The notes under the pieces: model-generated
Databases searched by the model: none
What the model saw: the letters and a program-made list of their open reading frames with translations, nothing else
Told to the model about the DNA's origin: nothing
Position numbers and translations under genes: made by a program
Shown here: positions 1 through 8,208 of the stretch, piece after piece
How positions within the stretch are numbered: position 1 is the first letter of the stretch
Layout: each line of letters starts with the position of its first letter
DNA from: a virus
Virus record (IMG/VR): IMGVR_UViG_3300009163_000127
Location: 1 to 29,881 of that record
DNA: 29,881 nucleotides
Strand: one strand, 5' to 3'

Positions 1-1737
1 AGCGATAGTGACATCTATGTTGATGCTAAAGAACTGTGGAAAAAGATCATTCATAATGCATGGTTAAGAGCTGAACCCGGTCTTTTGTTCTGGGATCAAA
101 TCACTAAGTACAATGCCGTTGATTGTTATGCAGAAGATGGATATAAAACTATATCAACAAATCCTTGTGCAGAATTACCAATTTGCGCTTTTGATAGTTG
201 CCGCTTAATGGTTCTCAATTTGTTCTCTTATGTTGTCAATCCGTTTACCAAAGATGCATATTTTGATTTTGCGTTGTTTGAAGAACACGCAATAATCTGT
301 CAGCGATTGATGGATGACATGATTGATCTTGAACTTGAAAAAGTAAGAGAAATTATTAAGAAAATCAAGAAAGACCCAGAATCTAGCATTATTAAAGCCA
401 ATGAAATTGAACTTTGGGAAGAGATTTACAGAAAATGTGAAAATGGTAGAAGAACTGGTACTGGATTGACTGCTTTAGGCGATACAATGTCAGCTTTGAG
501 TATTGCTTATGGTAGCAGACAAAGCATTGAAATGACTGGTAAAATTTGCAAGACTTTGTGCTTATCATCGTTCCGGTCTAGTGTTGACATGGCTAAAAAG
601 ACAGGTGCATTCCCTGTTTGGGATTGGAATAAAGAAAAGGATTCTGAATTTCTTTTGATGTTGAAAGATCTTGATGCAACTCTTTATGAAAACATGCAAA
701 AGCATGGCAGAAGGAATATTGCTAATCTAACAATTGCTCCAACAGGATCTGTGTCCATCATGACACAGACAACATCTGGTATTGAACCTTTGTTCATGCT
801 TTTCCCATATACTAGACGCAAGAAGATCAATCCAAACGATAAAAATGCAAGAACAGATTTTGTTGATCCAAATGGTGATCACTGGCAAGAATTTGAAGTG
901 TATCATCCTAAAGTTAAGATGTGGATGGATATCACAGGGGAAAAAGATCTTAAGAAGTCTCCTTGGTTTGGCTGTTGTGCTGAAGATATTGATTGGGTTG
1001 CAGCTGTAGAATTACAAGCTGAAGCACAAAAATATGTTGATCATGCAATTTCCAAGACTGTTAACTTGCCAGAAGAAGTGACAGAAGAACAAGTTGCTAA
1101 GATTTATGAAGCTGCATGGAAATATAAATGCAAAGGTATGACCGTTTATCGTAAGAATTGCCGAACAGGAGTTCTAGTAGAAAAGCCTGTTAAGAAAGAA
1201 GTAGAAGAAAAGATTATAAAGAATGATGCTCCAAAACGTCCTGCTGATATTGAAGCAGAATTATACCTTCCAATAGTTAAAGGTGAGCCTTATTATGTTA
1301 TTGTAGGTCTTTTTGGTGGTGAACCATACGAAGTATTTGCTGGGTTAAACACTGAAGATGGCAAACCATTAATTAAGTGCAAAGAATCCAAAGGATTGCT
1401 CAAGAAGCTTAATAGAGGCAAATATGTATTCCAAGCTGGCAATGAATCATTTAATTTGATTAACATCTCCAACCATGAAAATGGAGATGCTTTGTGCAGA
1501 ATGGTAAGCACATCATTGCGTCACGGAGCTGATATTAGCTTTGTTGTTCATCAACTTGAAAAGACCAAAGGTGACCTTATCAGCCTTAGTAAGGTGCTTG
1601 CCAGAACACTTAAGAAGTACATCAAGGACGGCACTAAGGTGCATGGAGAAGAATGTCCTAGCTGTCAAGGCGGTCAAATTGAAAGAAATGATGGTTGCGT
1701 TATTTGCAAATCATGTGGATGGTCTAAGTGCGGTTAA
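1..1737 (+). CDS. nrdJ: Class II (adenosylcobalamin-dependent) ribonucleotide reductase, C-terminal part
   Basis: The reading frame is open from the first base, so the gene is cut by the window edge; 578 residues are visible. It reduces ribonucleotides to deoxyribonucleotides for phage DNA synthesis. NPCAEL (about residues 51-56) matches the N-x-C-x-E active-site signature, with Cys as the expected thiyl-radical site. NLTIAPTGSVS near residue 245 is the conserved phosphate-binding region. The C-terminus is a Cys4-type zinc ribbon (CPSC, CVIC, CKSC and a terminal SKCG), typical of class II NrdJ. Such enzymes need no separate small subunit, and none is seen here. A strong terminator follows directly. 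Family assignment is secure; the absence of inteins or insertions in the missing N-terminal part cannot be judged. Confidence 0.93.
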   Translation, partial: SDSDIYVDAKELWKKIIHNAWLRAEPGLLFWDQITKYNAVDCYAEDGYKTISTNPCAELPICAFDSCRLMVLNLFSYVVNPFTKDAYFDFALFEEHAIICQRLMDDMIDLELEKVREIIKKIKKDPESSIIKANEIELWEEIYRKCENGRRTGTGLTALGDTMSALSIAYGSRQSIEMTGKICKTLCLSSFRSSVDMAKKTGAFPVWDWNKEKDSEFLLMLKDLDATLYENMQKHGRRNIANLTIAPTGSVSIMTQTTSGIEPLFMLFPYTRRKKINPNDKNARTDFVDPNGDHWQEFEVYHPKVKMWMDITGEKDLKKSPWFGCCAEDIDWVAAVELQAEAQKYVDHAISKTVNLPEEVTEEQVAKIYEAAWKYKCKGMTVYRKNCRTGVLVEKPVKKEVEEKIIKNDAPKRPADIEAELYLPIVKGEPYYVIVGLFGGEPYEVFAGLNTEDGKPLIKCKESKGLLKKLNRGKYVFQAGNESFNLINISNHENGDALCRMVSTSLRHGADISFVVHQLEKTKGDLISLSKVLARTLKKYIKDGTKVHGEECPSCQGGQIERNDGCVICKSCGWSKCG

Positions 1738-1757
1738 GAATTAGATTTTAAGATTAA

Positions 1758-1797
1758 AATAAAGATGTTACTACCAAAGTAACATCTTTATTTTGTT
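1758..1797 (+). terminator. Rho-independent terminator after nrdJ
   Basis: A perfect 15-bp stem (1758-1772 with 1778-1792) closes a 5-base ACCAA loop and is followed by a T-rich tract. It lies 20 bases after the nrdJ stop and separates nrdJ from the next gene, which has its own promoter-like box. Confidence 0.9.
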
Positions 1798-1803
1798 TAA
1801 TGC

Positions 1804-1811
1804 AATAAATA
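1804..1811 (+). promoter_or_regulatory. T4-late-like promoter box (AATAAATA)
   Basis: AATAAATA ends 6 bases before the ATG at 1818. The T4 late box TATAAATA lies at about -13 to -6, so transcription would start at or next to the ATG. No Shine-Dalgarno sequence is present. This is inference from motif and spacing. Confidence 0.5.
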
Positions 1812-1817
1812 ATTGTT

Positions 1818-2681
1818 ATGGATGAAATAACATTTTATTATGTCGTTTATATAAACGATAGCAATCCCGGATTTTCAATATTTTGGAAAAATTTCATAAT
1901 ATCATTGACAATATTGAGAGAAACATATCCTTACAATAAAGTTGTCGTAATAACTTATGAGAATGCTACACCGCCTCGTTTGATTTACGATCTTGCAAGT
2001 GTTCTTAATTATGAATTGGTTCAAGAAGAACCTGTTTACAATCATTATGATCATCAGCAATTTAATTATATGATGTTTTCAAGGCAGATTAATTGTTATA
2101 ATCACGGCAAACATAATAAAGCCAAGATAATATACTTGGATGTAGATGTTTTTGTAATGAAGAAGTTTGATAATTTAAATTGGGATAAATTTGGCGTACT
2201 TGGTAGCAATCACGGTAGTATAAATGGTGGTGTCTTTTATTTTGATACAACAAAACCATCAACAGAATATTATGTTGAATTTATAAAAAAAGAAATTCAA
2301 TATTTAATTGAAAACCACAAAAAAACTAAAACAGATTACATAAGGAATGTTTATCCTCATTGCAATGACAATTGTTCAGTTCAAGAAGAAACAATGTTAA
2401 GAAATTTTTGTAAAAGAGATTCAAAAGAATATTTTAAACATATTTACAATATAGGCAGTCAGAATAATGGTGTTGCAGGAGAGCATAAACTACATGACGA
2501 CAATTACATGAAACAAATTAACAATATCCATTTAGTTGTTGTTGCACCTAAAAGAATACCATCTCTTATTTATAAGTCAAAATATTTCAATCATATGCTT
2601 CGTGGAAAAGATCATATAAGGAAGTTATTACCAGAATTAGCAAACGATGAATTTAAAAATTTAATCATAAAAATGATTTAA
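1818..2681 (+). CDS. Putative GT-A fold glycosyltransferase (GT8-like)
   Basis: 287 residues. YLDVDVF (DVD at residues 108-110) is a DxD-type metal/nucleotide-sugar site after a hydrophobic strand, and NGGVFYF (136-142) resembles the second conserved block of GT8-type enzymes. The N-terminal third alternates hydrophobic strands and helices as expected for a nucleotide-sugar-binding fold. There is no signal peptide or membrane segment, so it should act in the cytoplasm; donor and acceptor are unknown. It follows the nrdJ terminator and is a single gene under an AATAAATA box with no ribosome-binding site. Other glycosyltransferase-like genes occur in the window (18035, 27189 and possibly 10589). 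DNA, virion proteins or host surface are all possible targets. Confidence 0.65.
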   Translation: MDEITFYYVVYINDSNPGFSIFWKNFIISLTILRETYPYNKVVVITYENATPPRLIYDLASVLNYELVQEEPVYNHYDHQQFNYMMFSRQINCYNHGKHNKAKIIYLDVDVFVMKKFDNLNWDKFGVLGSNHGSINGGVFYFDTTKPSTEYYVEFIKKEIQYLIENHKKTKTDYIRNVYPHCNDNCSVQEETMLRNFCKRDSKEYFKHIYNIGSQNNGVAGEHKLHDDNYMKQINNIHLVVVAPKRIPSLIYKSKYFNHMLRGKDHIRKLLPELANDEFKNLIIKMI

Positions 2682-2705
2682 TAAATAAACAATTGATACT
2701 TTGTT

Positions 2706-2713
2706 AATAAATA
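2706..2713 (+). promoter_or_regulatory. T4-late-like promoter box (AATAAATA)
   Basis: AATAAATA ends 5 bases before the ATG at 2719, the spacing that would put the transcription start on the A of the start codon. A second TAATAAATA lies about 25 bases upstream. The box also decides the start: a TTG at 2701 in the same frame would lie upstream of it. Confidence 0.5.
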
Positions 2714-2718
2714 GAAAT

Positions 2719-3201
2719 ATGACAGACTTTAATTTTAGAGAATACGTTTTAAACGAAAACAAGGTTTATTTAGCCAAAGAAATTGGTGATGTGCTTAATT
2801 CTGCTCAAGAATTATCTGACGAAGTGAATAAAATAGGTACAAGAAACTTGGTTCGTTATGGACAAATTATTGTAAATAAAGCCAGAGGTATTCTTCAAGG
2901 ACATTGGGGCAATGAAAATAGGAAGTTTCTCAAAGCATTGCAAAAATGTGCCGTTGCATTAGCAAAATCAATTGATGAAAATGATAACATTGAAAATGTT
3001 TTAAAAAGCACAATTAGTACATTGCAAAAGGCTGTCGAAAAGATGGGTGTTCCTATCAATGCTTTCCAAATTACAGAAAAGCCAAAAGAAACTGAAAAGC
3101 CAAGAGATGTTGCTAATCAAGATATTGCACCTGAAATGCCTCCTGCAAGCGGTTTTGATATGTCTCAAGCAGCACCTATAAGTCAAATGCCACAAAAATA
3201 A
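2719..3201 (+). CDS. Small protein with capsid-targeting-like N-terminus
   Basis: 160 residues, not recognised as a known family. The chosen ATG follows an AATAAATA box by 5 bases and has no Shine-Dalgarno sequence. The N-terminus MTDFNFREYVLNE resembles the short aromatic/acidic leaders of T4 internal head proteins (MKTYQEFIAE), and LNE at 11-13 fits the (L/I)xE cleavage rule of T4 gp21 protease. The middle (about 15-120) is predicted helical and lysine-rich. The last 45 residues are a low-complexity Pro/Glu/Met/Gln tail. A head-packaged or scaffold-associated protein is possible, but this rests only on the N-terminus. Confidence 0.6.
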   Translation: MTDFNFREYVLNENKVYLAKEIGDVLNSAQELSDEVNKIGTRNLVRYGQIIVNKARGILQGHWGNENRKFLKALQKCAVALAKSIDENDNIENVLKSTISTLQKAVEKMGVPINAFQITEKPKETEKPRDVANQDIAPEMPPASGFDMSQAAPISQMPQK

Positions 3202-3206
3202 TTATT

Positions 3207-3214
3207 AAGGAAGG
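3207..3214 (+). promoter_or_regulatory. Shine-Dalgarno site selecting an ATT start
   Basis: AAGGAAGG ends 6 bases before ATT at 3221. The frame has a stop (TAA, 3206-3208) immediately upstream and no ATG, GTG or TTG between it and the catalytic Cys codon, so this site marks ATT as the start. Confidence 0.8.
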
Positions 3215-3220
3215 TGTGTT

Positions 3221-4012
3221 ATTTGCGGTATCGCTGGTTTTATAGGCAATTCTACTAATCAAAAATTTACCTATAATCTTTTAAAAAGAATATTTAGACT
3301 TCTCGAATATCGTGGAATTCATGCTTCTGGAATTTACGCTATTGACGAAAATAATAATTCATATTTTAAAAAAGAACCAATTCCATCCTCAGAGTTTGTT
3401 AAAACAGATTATTTTCGTAGCATTAAAAACATTAATATGAAACTTTGCTTGCTCCATGCAAGACAAGCTACTGCCAATTGTGGTGATCCCGAAGATAATA
3501 TTAACAATCATCCATTTATCAGCAAAGATAATAAAAAGATTCTTGTACACAATGGCGTAATCGAAAGAACTGAATATGATGATTTAAAAGAAGTGTTCCC
3601 AACAGAATCAACTTGTGACTCTGAAGTGCTTCTTCGATTTTTCGAAAATAATCAAGAACAAACTACTAAATCATTTTCAAAATTAACAGGACTTATTCCA
3701 AAAAGTCAATTTGCTATATCTTTGTGCGAATTAGAAGACAAAAAAATAAAACTATATCTTTACAGAAATCATGCAAGACCATTGTATTTTTTTGATTTAA
3801 GAGAAACTATTGGTCAAATTTTCTTTTGTTCAACAGTTGAAATATTTCTTCATGCGATTTCATATTATGTTAAAGCAAATCAAATTATGGAAGAATGTGG
3901 CTTTTATAAAGTAAGTCCTTATAAATTATGCGAATTTTCACTTACTGATAACACCTTAGATAAAAAGTTTTACTCAATTAAACTACACAAAGAGGTGGTC
4001 CTTGAATACTGA
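3221..4012 (+). CDS. Stand-alone class II glutamine amidotransferase (Ntn hydrolase), ATT start
   Basis: 263 residues if translation begins at ATT. The protein then reads MCGIAGFIG, placing the nucleophile Cys at position 2 (Cys1 after Met removal), as this family requires. HARQAT (79-84), NNHPF (95-99) and LVHNG (108-112) match the glutamine-binding and oxyanion elements of GlmS/AsnB/PurF-type domains. The enzyme should release ammonia from glutamine for transfer to an acceptor. Only the amidotransferase domain is present, with no synthetase or isomerase domain, so the ammonia acceptor must be another protein. The first ATG in the frame (3437) would remove 72 residues including the nucleophile. 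It overlaps the next gene by 11 bases. Confidence 0.85.
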   Translation: MCGIAGFIGNSTNQKFTYNLLKRIFRLLEYRGIHASGIYAIDENNNSYFKKEPIPSSEFVKTDYFRSIKNINMKLCLLHARQATANCGDPEDNINNHPFISKDNKKILVHNGVIERTEYDDLKEVFPTESTCDSEVLLRFFENNQEQTTKSFSKLTGLIPKSQFAISLCELEDKKIKLYLYRNHARPLYFFDLRETIGQIFFCSTVEIFLHAISYYVKANQIMEECGFYKVSPYKLCEFSLTDNTLDKKFYSIKLHKEVVLEY

Positions 4013-4538
4013 TGATTTCTCTGGTCTTGATGTTGATGAAATACAATCTAAGAAATCCAAAAAGGTCAATGGTAAGAAAAAAGGTAATCGTACCGAATTA
4101 GAATTAACTAAGATTCTATCTAATCGTTTTAACATGCCATTTACCCGTTCTATTGGAAGCGGCAATAGATGGGGACAAGTTGAAAAAATGACTGAAGAAG
4201 CTACACAAATTTTTAGCGGTGACCTTGTTGTTCCTAAAGGTTTTAAATTTGTCATTGAAAGCAAAGGAGGCTATGACAGCATTGACATGAGTGCTGTATT
4301 TATTAAGGGCAATAGCGAATTAGACAGCTTTATGGAACAAGTAACCGATGATAGTAGACGTTGTGGCAGAAGTCCTATGGTTTGCTGGAAAAAGACCCGC
4401 AAACCTTGGCTTGTTTTTGTGCTTACAAGAGATCTTGTTGGCTATGAGTTCGAATATGCAATGAAGTATAAAGAATGGACAGGAGTGGCTTTAGATCACA
4501 TCCTAAAGCTCAACGATGACTTCTTCTACCAATCCTAG
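4002..4538 (+). CDS. Holliday-junction-resolvase-like PD-(D/E)XK nuclease
   Basis: 178 residues from a TTG start preceded by GAGGTGG; no ATG lies nearby in frame. After a basic N-terminus, the order GNRTELELTKIL (Glu32/34), RSIGSGNRWG, SGDLVV (Asp74) and IESKGG (Glu86-x-Lys88) reproduces the E...D...ExK core of archaeal Hjc-like resolvases and related nucleases, including the G-S-G element. It would cleave branched DNA during recombination or packaging. It is translationally coupled to the amidotransferase through an 11-base overlap and ends 8 bases before a convergent gene. The motifs fit well, but a different nuclease of the same fold cannot be excluded. Confidence 0.65.
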   Translation: MNTDDFSGLDVDEIQSKKSKKVNGKKKGNRTELELTKILSNRFNMPFTRSIGSGNRWGQVEKMTEEATQIFSGDLVVPKGFKFVIESKGGYDSIDMSAVFIKGNSELDSFMEQVTDDSRRCGRSPMVCWKKTRKPWLVFVLTRDLVGYEFEYAMKYKEWTGVALDHILKLNDDFFYQS

Positions 4539-4546
4539 ACTATCAA

Positions 4547-5794
4547 TTATTCAAAATCATCAAGATTGTAAGCAAATGATTTTTTAGGAATATATGTTTT
4601 GATATTTTTAGATAAAAACCAATGCCATCTTGTTGGATGTTCTGGAGTTACTTTACTACCCATCCCATCAGTAATAATAAACACCACTGATGGATATTTT
4701 TTGTTTTTTAATTTTTCTTTTTGAATATAATCTTCTATAATTTTAAAACAAGTACCTCCCCCACCATAAATTTTACCAGAAGATAAATCAGTTTCTTCGA
4801 CTTTTGTATCGAAGCAAAATAACCTAACATTAAACTTTTCTTTTGCTAAACTATTAGCAGCTGTGAAAAATCTTTCTGCTAAATTTATACAACTTCCTGA
4901 CGTGTCTAAAAAGAAATGAACATCTATTTTATTCTTACTAAGATGGAAGCATTCTATTTCAGCATTTGTTGGCAAGATAAGACCATTAGAAAAACCACTC
5001 ATTCTTCTAGATTTTCTAATCCACTGTTCTCTTTCAACGCTGGAAAAACGTAATGTTTCAAGTTGCCATTTCTTTATGATTGATTCCCATTTTTTGTTTT
5101 TCGACTTTTTAATCTTGTTAATCGTTATCCAAGAACCTGCATTAGTTCCTGCTTTCTTAATGTTATTCAAAGCATCGCTCAATTGTTCTTTTTCAGGACC
5201 ATCTAATTTATCAATAGTTTGTTTAACAGCTTCTTCAAGCTGCTCATTTACTAAACCTGAATGATCATCAACAAGATTGCCATTATTGTCTCCTTCGCCA
5301 GAACCACCACCATTGCTTTCTTTTTGTTTTTCAATTTCATTATAATAAAATTCAGTAGATTCATCATCTGGATAAGGAAATCCCAAATACTTTTTATCCT
5401 TGAAAACAGTATCAACCCAACAATATTCACTATTTGGATCAACATCTTCTTTAATAAAACCAAAATCTCTTACAAGAGAATGATTTACTACAACATCCAT
5501 GGCTATGTTTGATATCTTATTATTGACTCCTTCAAGGAATCTTGACCCATGCTGAAGCACAATATGAAGTGCTTCATGACATATAACAAACATTTTTTTA
5601 TAATCATCACATGTTTCCCAAAAATTTTCATTAAAAAGAAAGTTAATAAATTTTCCTTCCTTATCAAATTGTACTGCTGCCGTAGGGATTGAATCAGTAA
5701 AACTAGGTTTACCAATTTCTACTATTTTGTAGAAAACGCTATGGTGACAAGCAAGCTTTTCTTTAATGCGCTCCCAATCTGAATTAATATTCAT
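4547..5794 (-). CDS. HExxH metallopeptidase-like / VWA domain protein (DUF2201-type), partner of the AAA+ ATPase
   Basis: 415 residues. The ATG at 5794 is chosen because a GGAAGGA site sits directly before it; an in-frame start at 5836 lies deep inside the upstream gene. N-terminal domain: VICHEALHIVLQHG with HEALH at 73-77, a zinc-peptidase-type motif. A Gly/Asn/Glu linker lies near 160-180. C-terminal VWA domain: intact MIDAS with DTSGS at 297-301, Thr348 in a GGGGT loop and Asp376 in IITDG. This arrangement matches bacterial VWA-like proteins encoded next to MoxR-type ATPases. The gene overlaps the ATPase by 11 bases, so the two are co-translated. The role is probably chaperone- or remodelling-like; substrate unknown. 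The HExxH domain argues against cobaltochelatase CobT. Confidence 0.8.
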   Translation of the reverse strand: MNINSDWERIKEKLACHHSVFYKIVEIGKPSFTDSIPTAAVQFDKEGKFINFLFNENFWETCDDYKKMFVICHEALHIVLQHGSRFLEGVNNKISNIAMDVVVNHSLVRDFGFIKEDVDPNSEYCWVDTVFKDKKYLGFPYPDDESTEFYYNEIEKQKESNGGGSGEGDNNGNLVDDHSGLVNEQLEEAVKQTIDKLDGPEKEQLSDALNNIKKAGTNAGSWITINKIKKSKNKKWESIIKKWQLETLRFSSVEREQWIRKSRRMSGFSNGLILPTNAEIECFHLSKNKIDVHFFLDTSGSCINLAERFFTAANSLAKEKFNVRLFCFDTKVEETDLSSGKIYGGGGTCFKIIEDYIQKEKLKNKKYPSVVFIITDGMGSKVTPEHPTRWHWFLSKNIKTYIPKKSFAYNLDDFE

Positions 5795-7184
5795 TTTTAA
5801 TTCCTTCCATTGCGTCAATGATTTCCAAACTTTCACACTTCTTCTTAAAAACTAGGTTCTGAGTAACCTTAACAGCAAACATTTTATTCAGTTTTACATA
5901 ACATTTATTCCATGCGTTTACCAATAAATCTAAATTGTATTGCTTTATAGTTGCTTCCCATTTTTCAATCACAAAATCTACAATAAATGCTATTGTCTTT
6001 TCACAAACAACAATATCTGGATCATCTGGTAAATTTTGCAAAACAATTTTCATTCTATCGTTTTTGTTACAATTTTCTATTCGATCCATATAGTCAGCGT
6101 TTGACAAAAACTCAGTAAGATCATTAGTGACAGTTTTATTTATACTCAAATCTTCTACACTATTAGCAGCATAATATGATCTTATTTTCATCAATGCCTT
6201 GGGATTAGAACCAGCAGTTAATATCTGCTCAATCACATTCTTAAACTCTTGATTATTATCTTTATTCTTTAAGATATAATCAGATATTTTTAGTTTTTCA
6301 TCAGCTATCAATAAAGATAATTTTTCCTTTTTCAAAAGAGGAATGAAAAATTTCATATAGTTATCATTAAGATTAATTATCTTGATGGCTGAATTGTAAT
6401 TGTTTTCAACATTTAAAAACAATTTTGCTTCTTTTGCATTTTTTGTTTCATACAATTTAGATAATTTCTTATCAATTGGTCCATTGCTAATATCTTGTCT
6501 AAGTTTGCCAATGTTGCTATCCTTCGGAAGTATATCTTCTAAAGGAATACCTTTACTCATAAAGTTTAATGCGTAATCAAGTCTTCTAGGAGATATCTGT
6601 TTTTTAATATTTTCTGGTAGATCATTCCACCAATTAATACTAGCAGCAGCTATATCATTTCCGTATTTATTGCTAAAGTATTCCATATCGCAAGCATACG
6701 GAACAATGATTTGATTGGCATGAAAACGATCTTTGTGGGCTGGATCTAGCCTTTCAACATCATATGTATTTTGTTCATCTTCTGGATTGATAGCTGCCCA
6801 AACTACTTTTAGATTAGGAAACTTTCTTCCATTGATTGATTTAAATTGACATAATTCAAGTAAGGCATTCCTGATCTTGCTAGGAGATCTGTTGAATTCA
6901 TCAACAAAGATAGCTTGTATTTTACCTTCATCAACAAATGCTTTCGGAGGTATAATTTCAATACATTTTTTGCCGTTATATTCGACTTCTTTTGGTATTC
7001 CGATAAAGTCAACCCATGGATCAAGCGTACTTCCAGAAAAGTAAAGCCATGATTCGTTTAATACTAATCCGCTTTCTTCAAACACTTGCTTGACAATAGA
7101 TGTTTTACCAACACCATGTTCTCCAGTAAGAAGAACATTCATTTCACAATCGTAGTGCTTCTTTAACTTTTCAACCAAATTCAT
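5784..7184 (-). CDS. MoxR-type AAA+ ATPase
   Basis: 466 residues. Walker A GEHGVGKTS (21-29), Walker B AIFVDE (91-96), sensor-1 Asn133 in WAAINPED and an arginine-finger-like DRF (152-154) are all present, so the ATPase core looks intact. The C-terminal 250 residues are helical and not recognised. MoxR ATPases act with VWA-domain partners to remodel or activate protein complexes, often for metal-centre insertion; the VWA partner is the next gene, overlapping by 11 bases. The start is supported by AAGGAGG 6 bases upstream and by a consensus TTGACA promoter 27-55 bases upstream. CobS is a related AAA+ protein common in T4-like cyanophages, but the partner here does not look like CobT. Confidence 0.85.
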   Translation of the reverse strand: MNLVEKLKKHYDCEMNVLLTGEHGVGKTSIVKQVFEESGLVLNESWLYFSGSTLDPWVDFIGIPKEVEYNGKKCIEIIPPKAFVDEGKIQAIFVDEFNRSPSKIRNALLELCQFKSINGRKFPNLKVVWAAINPEDEQNTYDVERLDPAHKDRFHANQIIVPYACDMEYFSNKYGNDIAAASINWWNDLPENIKKQISPRRLDYALNFMSKGIPLEDILPKDSNIGKLRQDISNGPIDKKLSKLYETKNAKEAKLFLNVENNYNSAIKIINLNDNYMKFFIPLLKKEKLSLLIADEKLKISDYILKNKDNNQEFKNVIEQILTAGSNPKALMKIRSYYAANSVEDLSINKTVTNDLTEFLSNADYMDRIENCNKNDRMKIVLQNLPDDPDIVVCEKTIAFIVDFVIEKWEATIKQYNLDLLVNAWNKCYVKLNKMFAVKVTQNLVFKKKCESLEIIDAMEGIKNEY

Positions 7185-7210
7185 AGCATCCTCCTTGCTT
7201 GGATGACGCT

Positions 7211-7239
7211 ACAATAAAAAAATTTTACAGGCTTGTCAA
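7211..7239 (-). promoter_or_regulatory. Sigma70-type promoter of the AAA+/VWA operon
   Basis: On the minus strand: perfect -35 TTGACA (7239-7234), a 17-base spacer, and -10 TATTGT (7216-7211). The start would fall near 7204, giving a leader of about 20 bases with AAGGAGG before the ATG at 7184. The -35 box overlaps the stop codon of the upstream gene. This suggests early expression by unmodified host polymerase, unlike the surrounding late genes. Confidence 0.65.
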
Positions 7240-7973
7240 GTGAAGATTTGTAAATTCATGCGGTCAGAAATAAATACATTTTCGCCCATTTCCATCGTGA
7301 ACCAAATATTGTAAATACCTATTTCTAAATCAGTTGTGTTAAGCATATAGTAAGCGTAATTCTTTTCTCTATAATCAGTCGGAACATTATCAAGAACTAA
7401 TCTTAAATCCTGTTCAGCAGGAACACAATCCCCACAATTTAATTCCATGCTAATTTTTACATTTGAATTAACAATCAAATTTTCATAATATCGCCCAAGA
7501 TCTGTTCCCCTTGGGACATTAGGCGTAATCTGGCAGATAATATATTGCTTTGAACCTTTTCTGAAACGATTGGGACGAAACACGAAACTAAAATCATAAA
7601 CAACTGGAATTGGAGTCGTGTACCAAAGATCTGCATAAAGATTAAATGTATTGATAACTTGGCTTACACCTTCATTTGACATAAAGGTAATATACCAAAC
7701 ATCAACATACTTTCCAATTGTATAAAGAGGATACTCAGCCACAGGATCAATATAGTACTTACCTGTGTCGTCCTGTTTTACATCGTTAGAACCAATTGTC
7801 TGAACAAGAGTCCCCTGAGACAAATCGTTAATCGAACTATTATCTGGAATTTTATAAATTTCTACTTTTTCAATAGATTGCACATTTGAAAAACTATTTT
7901 GGTTATATATGAATAGCCTTAATATGACTTTGTCATCAGGAACAGGATTTTGATATCTTTCTTTAGTAGCCAT
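7236..7973 (-). CDS. Putative virion or baseplate structural protein
   Basis: 245 residues, family not recognised. The composition is rich in Tyr, Asn, Val and Thr with few charged clusters, as in beta-sandwich virion proteins, and there is no signal peptide. AGAGGT lies 5 bases before the ATG. It starts 20 bases after the small GpE-like frame ends and is last in the minus-strand tail module that begins with the gp26-like gene, so a baseplate or tail role is likely by context. A CTAAATA sequence just upstream (7983-7989) could act as an additional late promoter. The function is unproven. Confidence 0.6.
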   Translation of the reverse strand: MATKERYQNPVPDDKVILRLFIYNQNSFSNVQSIEKVEIYKIPDNSSINDLSQGTLVQTIGSNDVKQDDTGKYYIDPVAEYPLYTIGKYVDVWYITFMSNEGVSQVINTFNLYADLWYTTPIPVVYDFSFVFRPNRFRKGSKQYIICQITPNVPRGTDLGRYYENLIVNSNVKISMELNCGDCVPAEQDLRLVLDNVPTDYREKNYAYYMLNTTDLEIGIYNIWFTMEMGENVFISDRMNLQIFT

Positions 7974-7992
7974 TGTTACCTCTATTTAGACC

Positions 7993-8208
7993 TTACCTTT
8001 TTTTCTTAAATTCCTTTTCTTGTTCTTCTCTTTCCTTTTGCTTCTGTTCAATGAACTTTTCAACAAGATATCTTCTTTCTGCAATTGTAAATTGCATAAA
8101 GTCTTGTTTGTTGACATGCAGATGATAAAGAAAGAAAAATATCTCATCCATCAACGCTTGCCATAACTTCAGGCTTGGACTTAGTTCGCCTTCTTGTTCT
8201 TTGGGAAG
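7993..8208 (-). CDS. Small GpE-like tail domain, probably made as a -1 frameshift extension of the gp26-like protein
   Basis: This open frame continues without a stop from the slippery heptamer at 8214-8208 to TAA at 7995-7993, giving a 71-residue extension. Its core, FFLYHLHVNKQDFMQFTIAE followed by RRYLVEKF, resembles the small P2 GpE-type and contractile-tail proteins (hydrophobic start, then a YHxH motif, then a Glu-Arg-Arg helix). An internal ATG at 8151 could start a 52-residue protein, but no Shine-Dalgarno sequence precedes it. The tail is strongly charged (Lys/Glu). By analogy with lambda G/GT and P2 E/E', the fusion (about 411 residues) would be a tail-assembly chaperone form. Confidence 0.65.
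   Translation of the reverse strand, partial: LPKEQEGELSPSLKLWQALMDEIFFFLYHLHVNKQDFMQFTIAERRYLVEKFIEQKQKEREEQEKEFKKKR

Noticed and set aside
4547-7184. CobS/CobT cobaltochelatase pair
   Set aside because: The VWA partner has an N-terminal HExxH domain, which CobT lacks; a MoxR plus DUF2201-type pair fits better.
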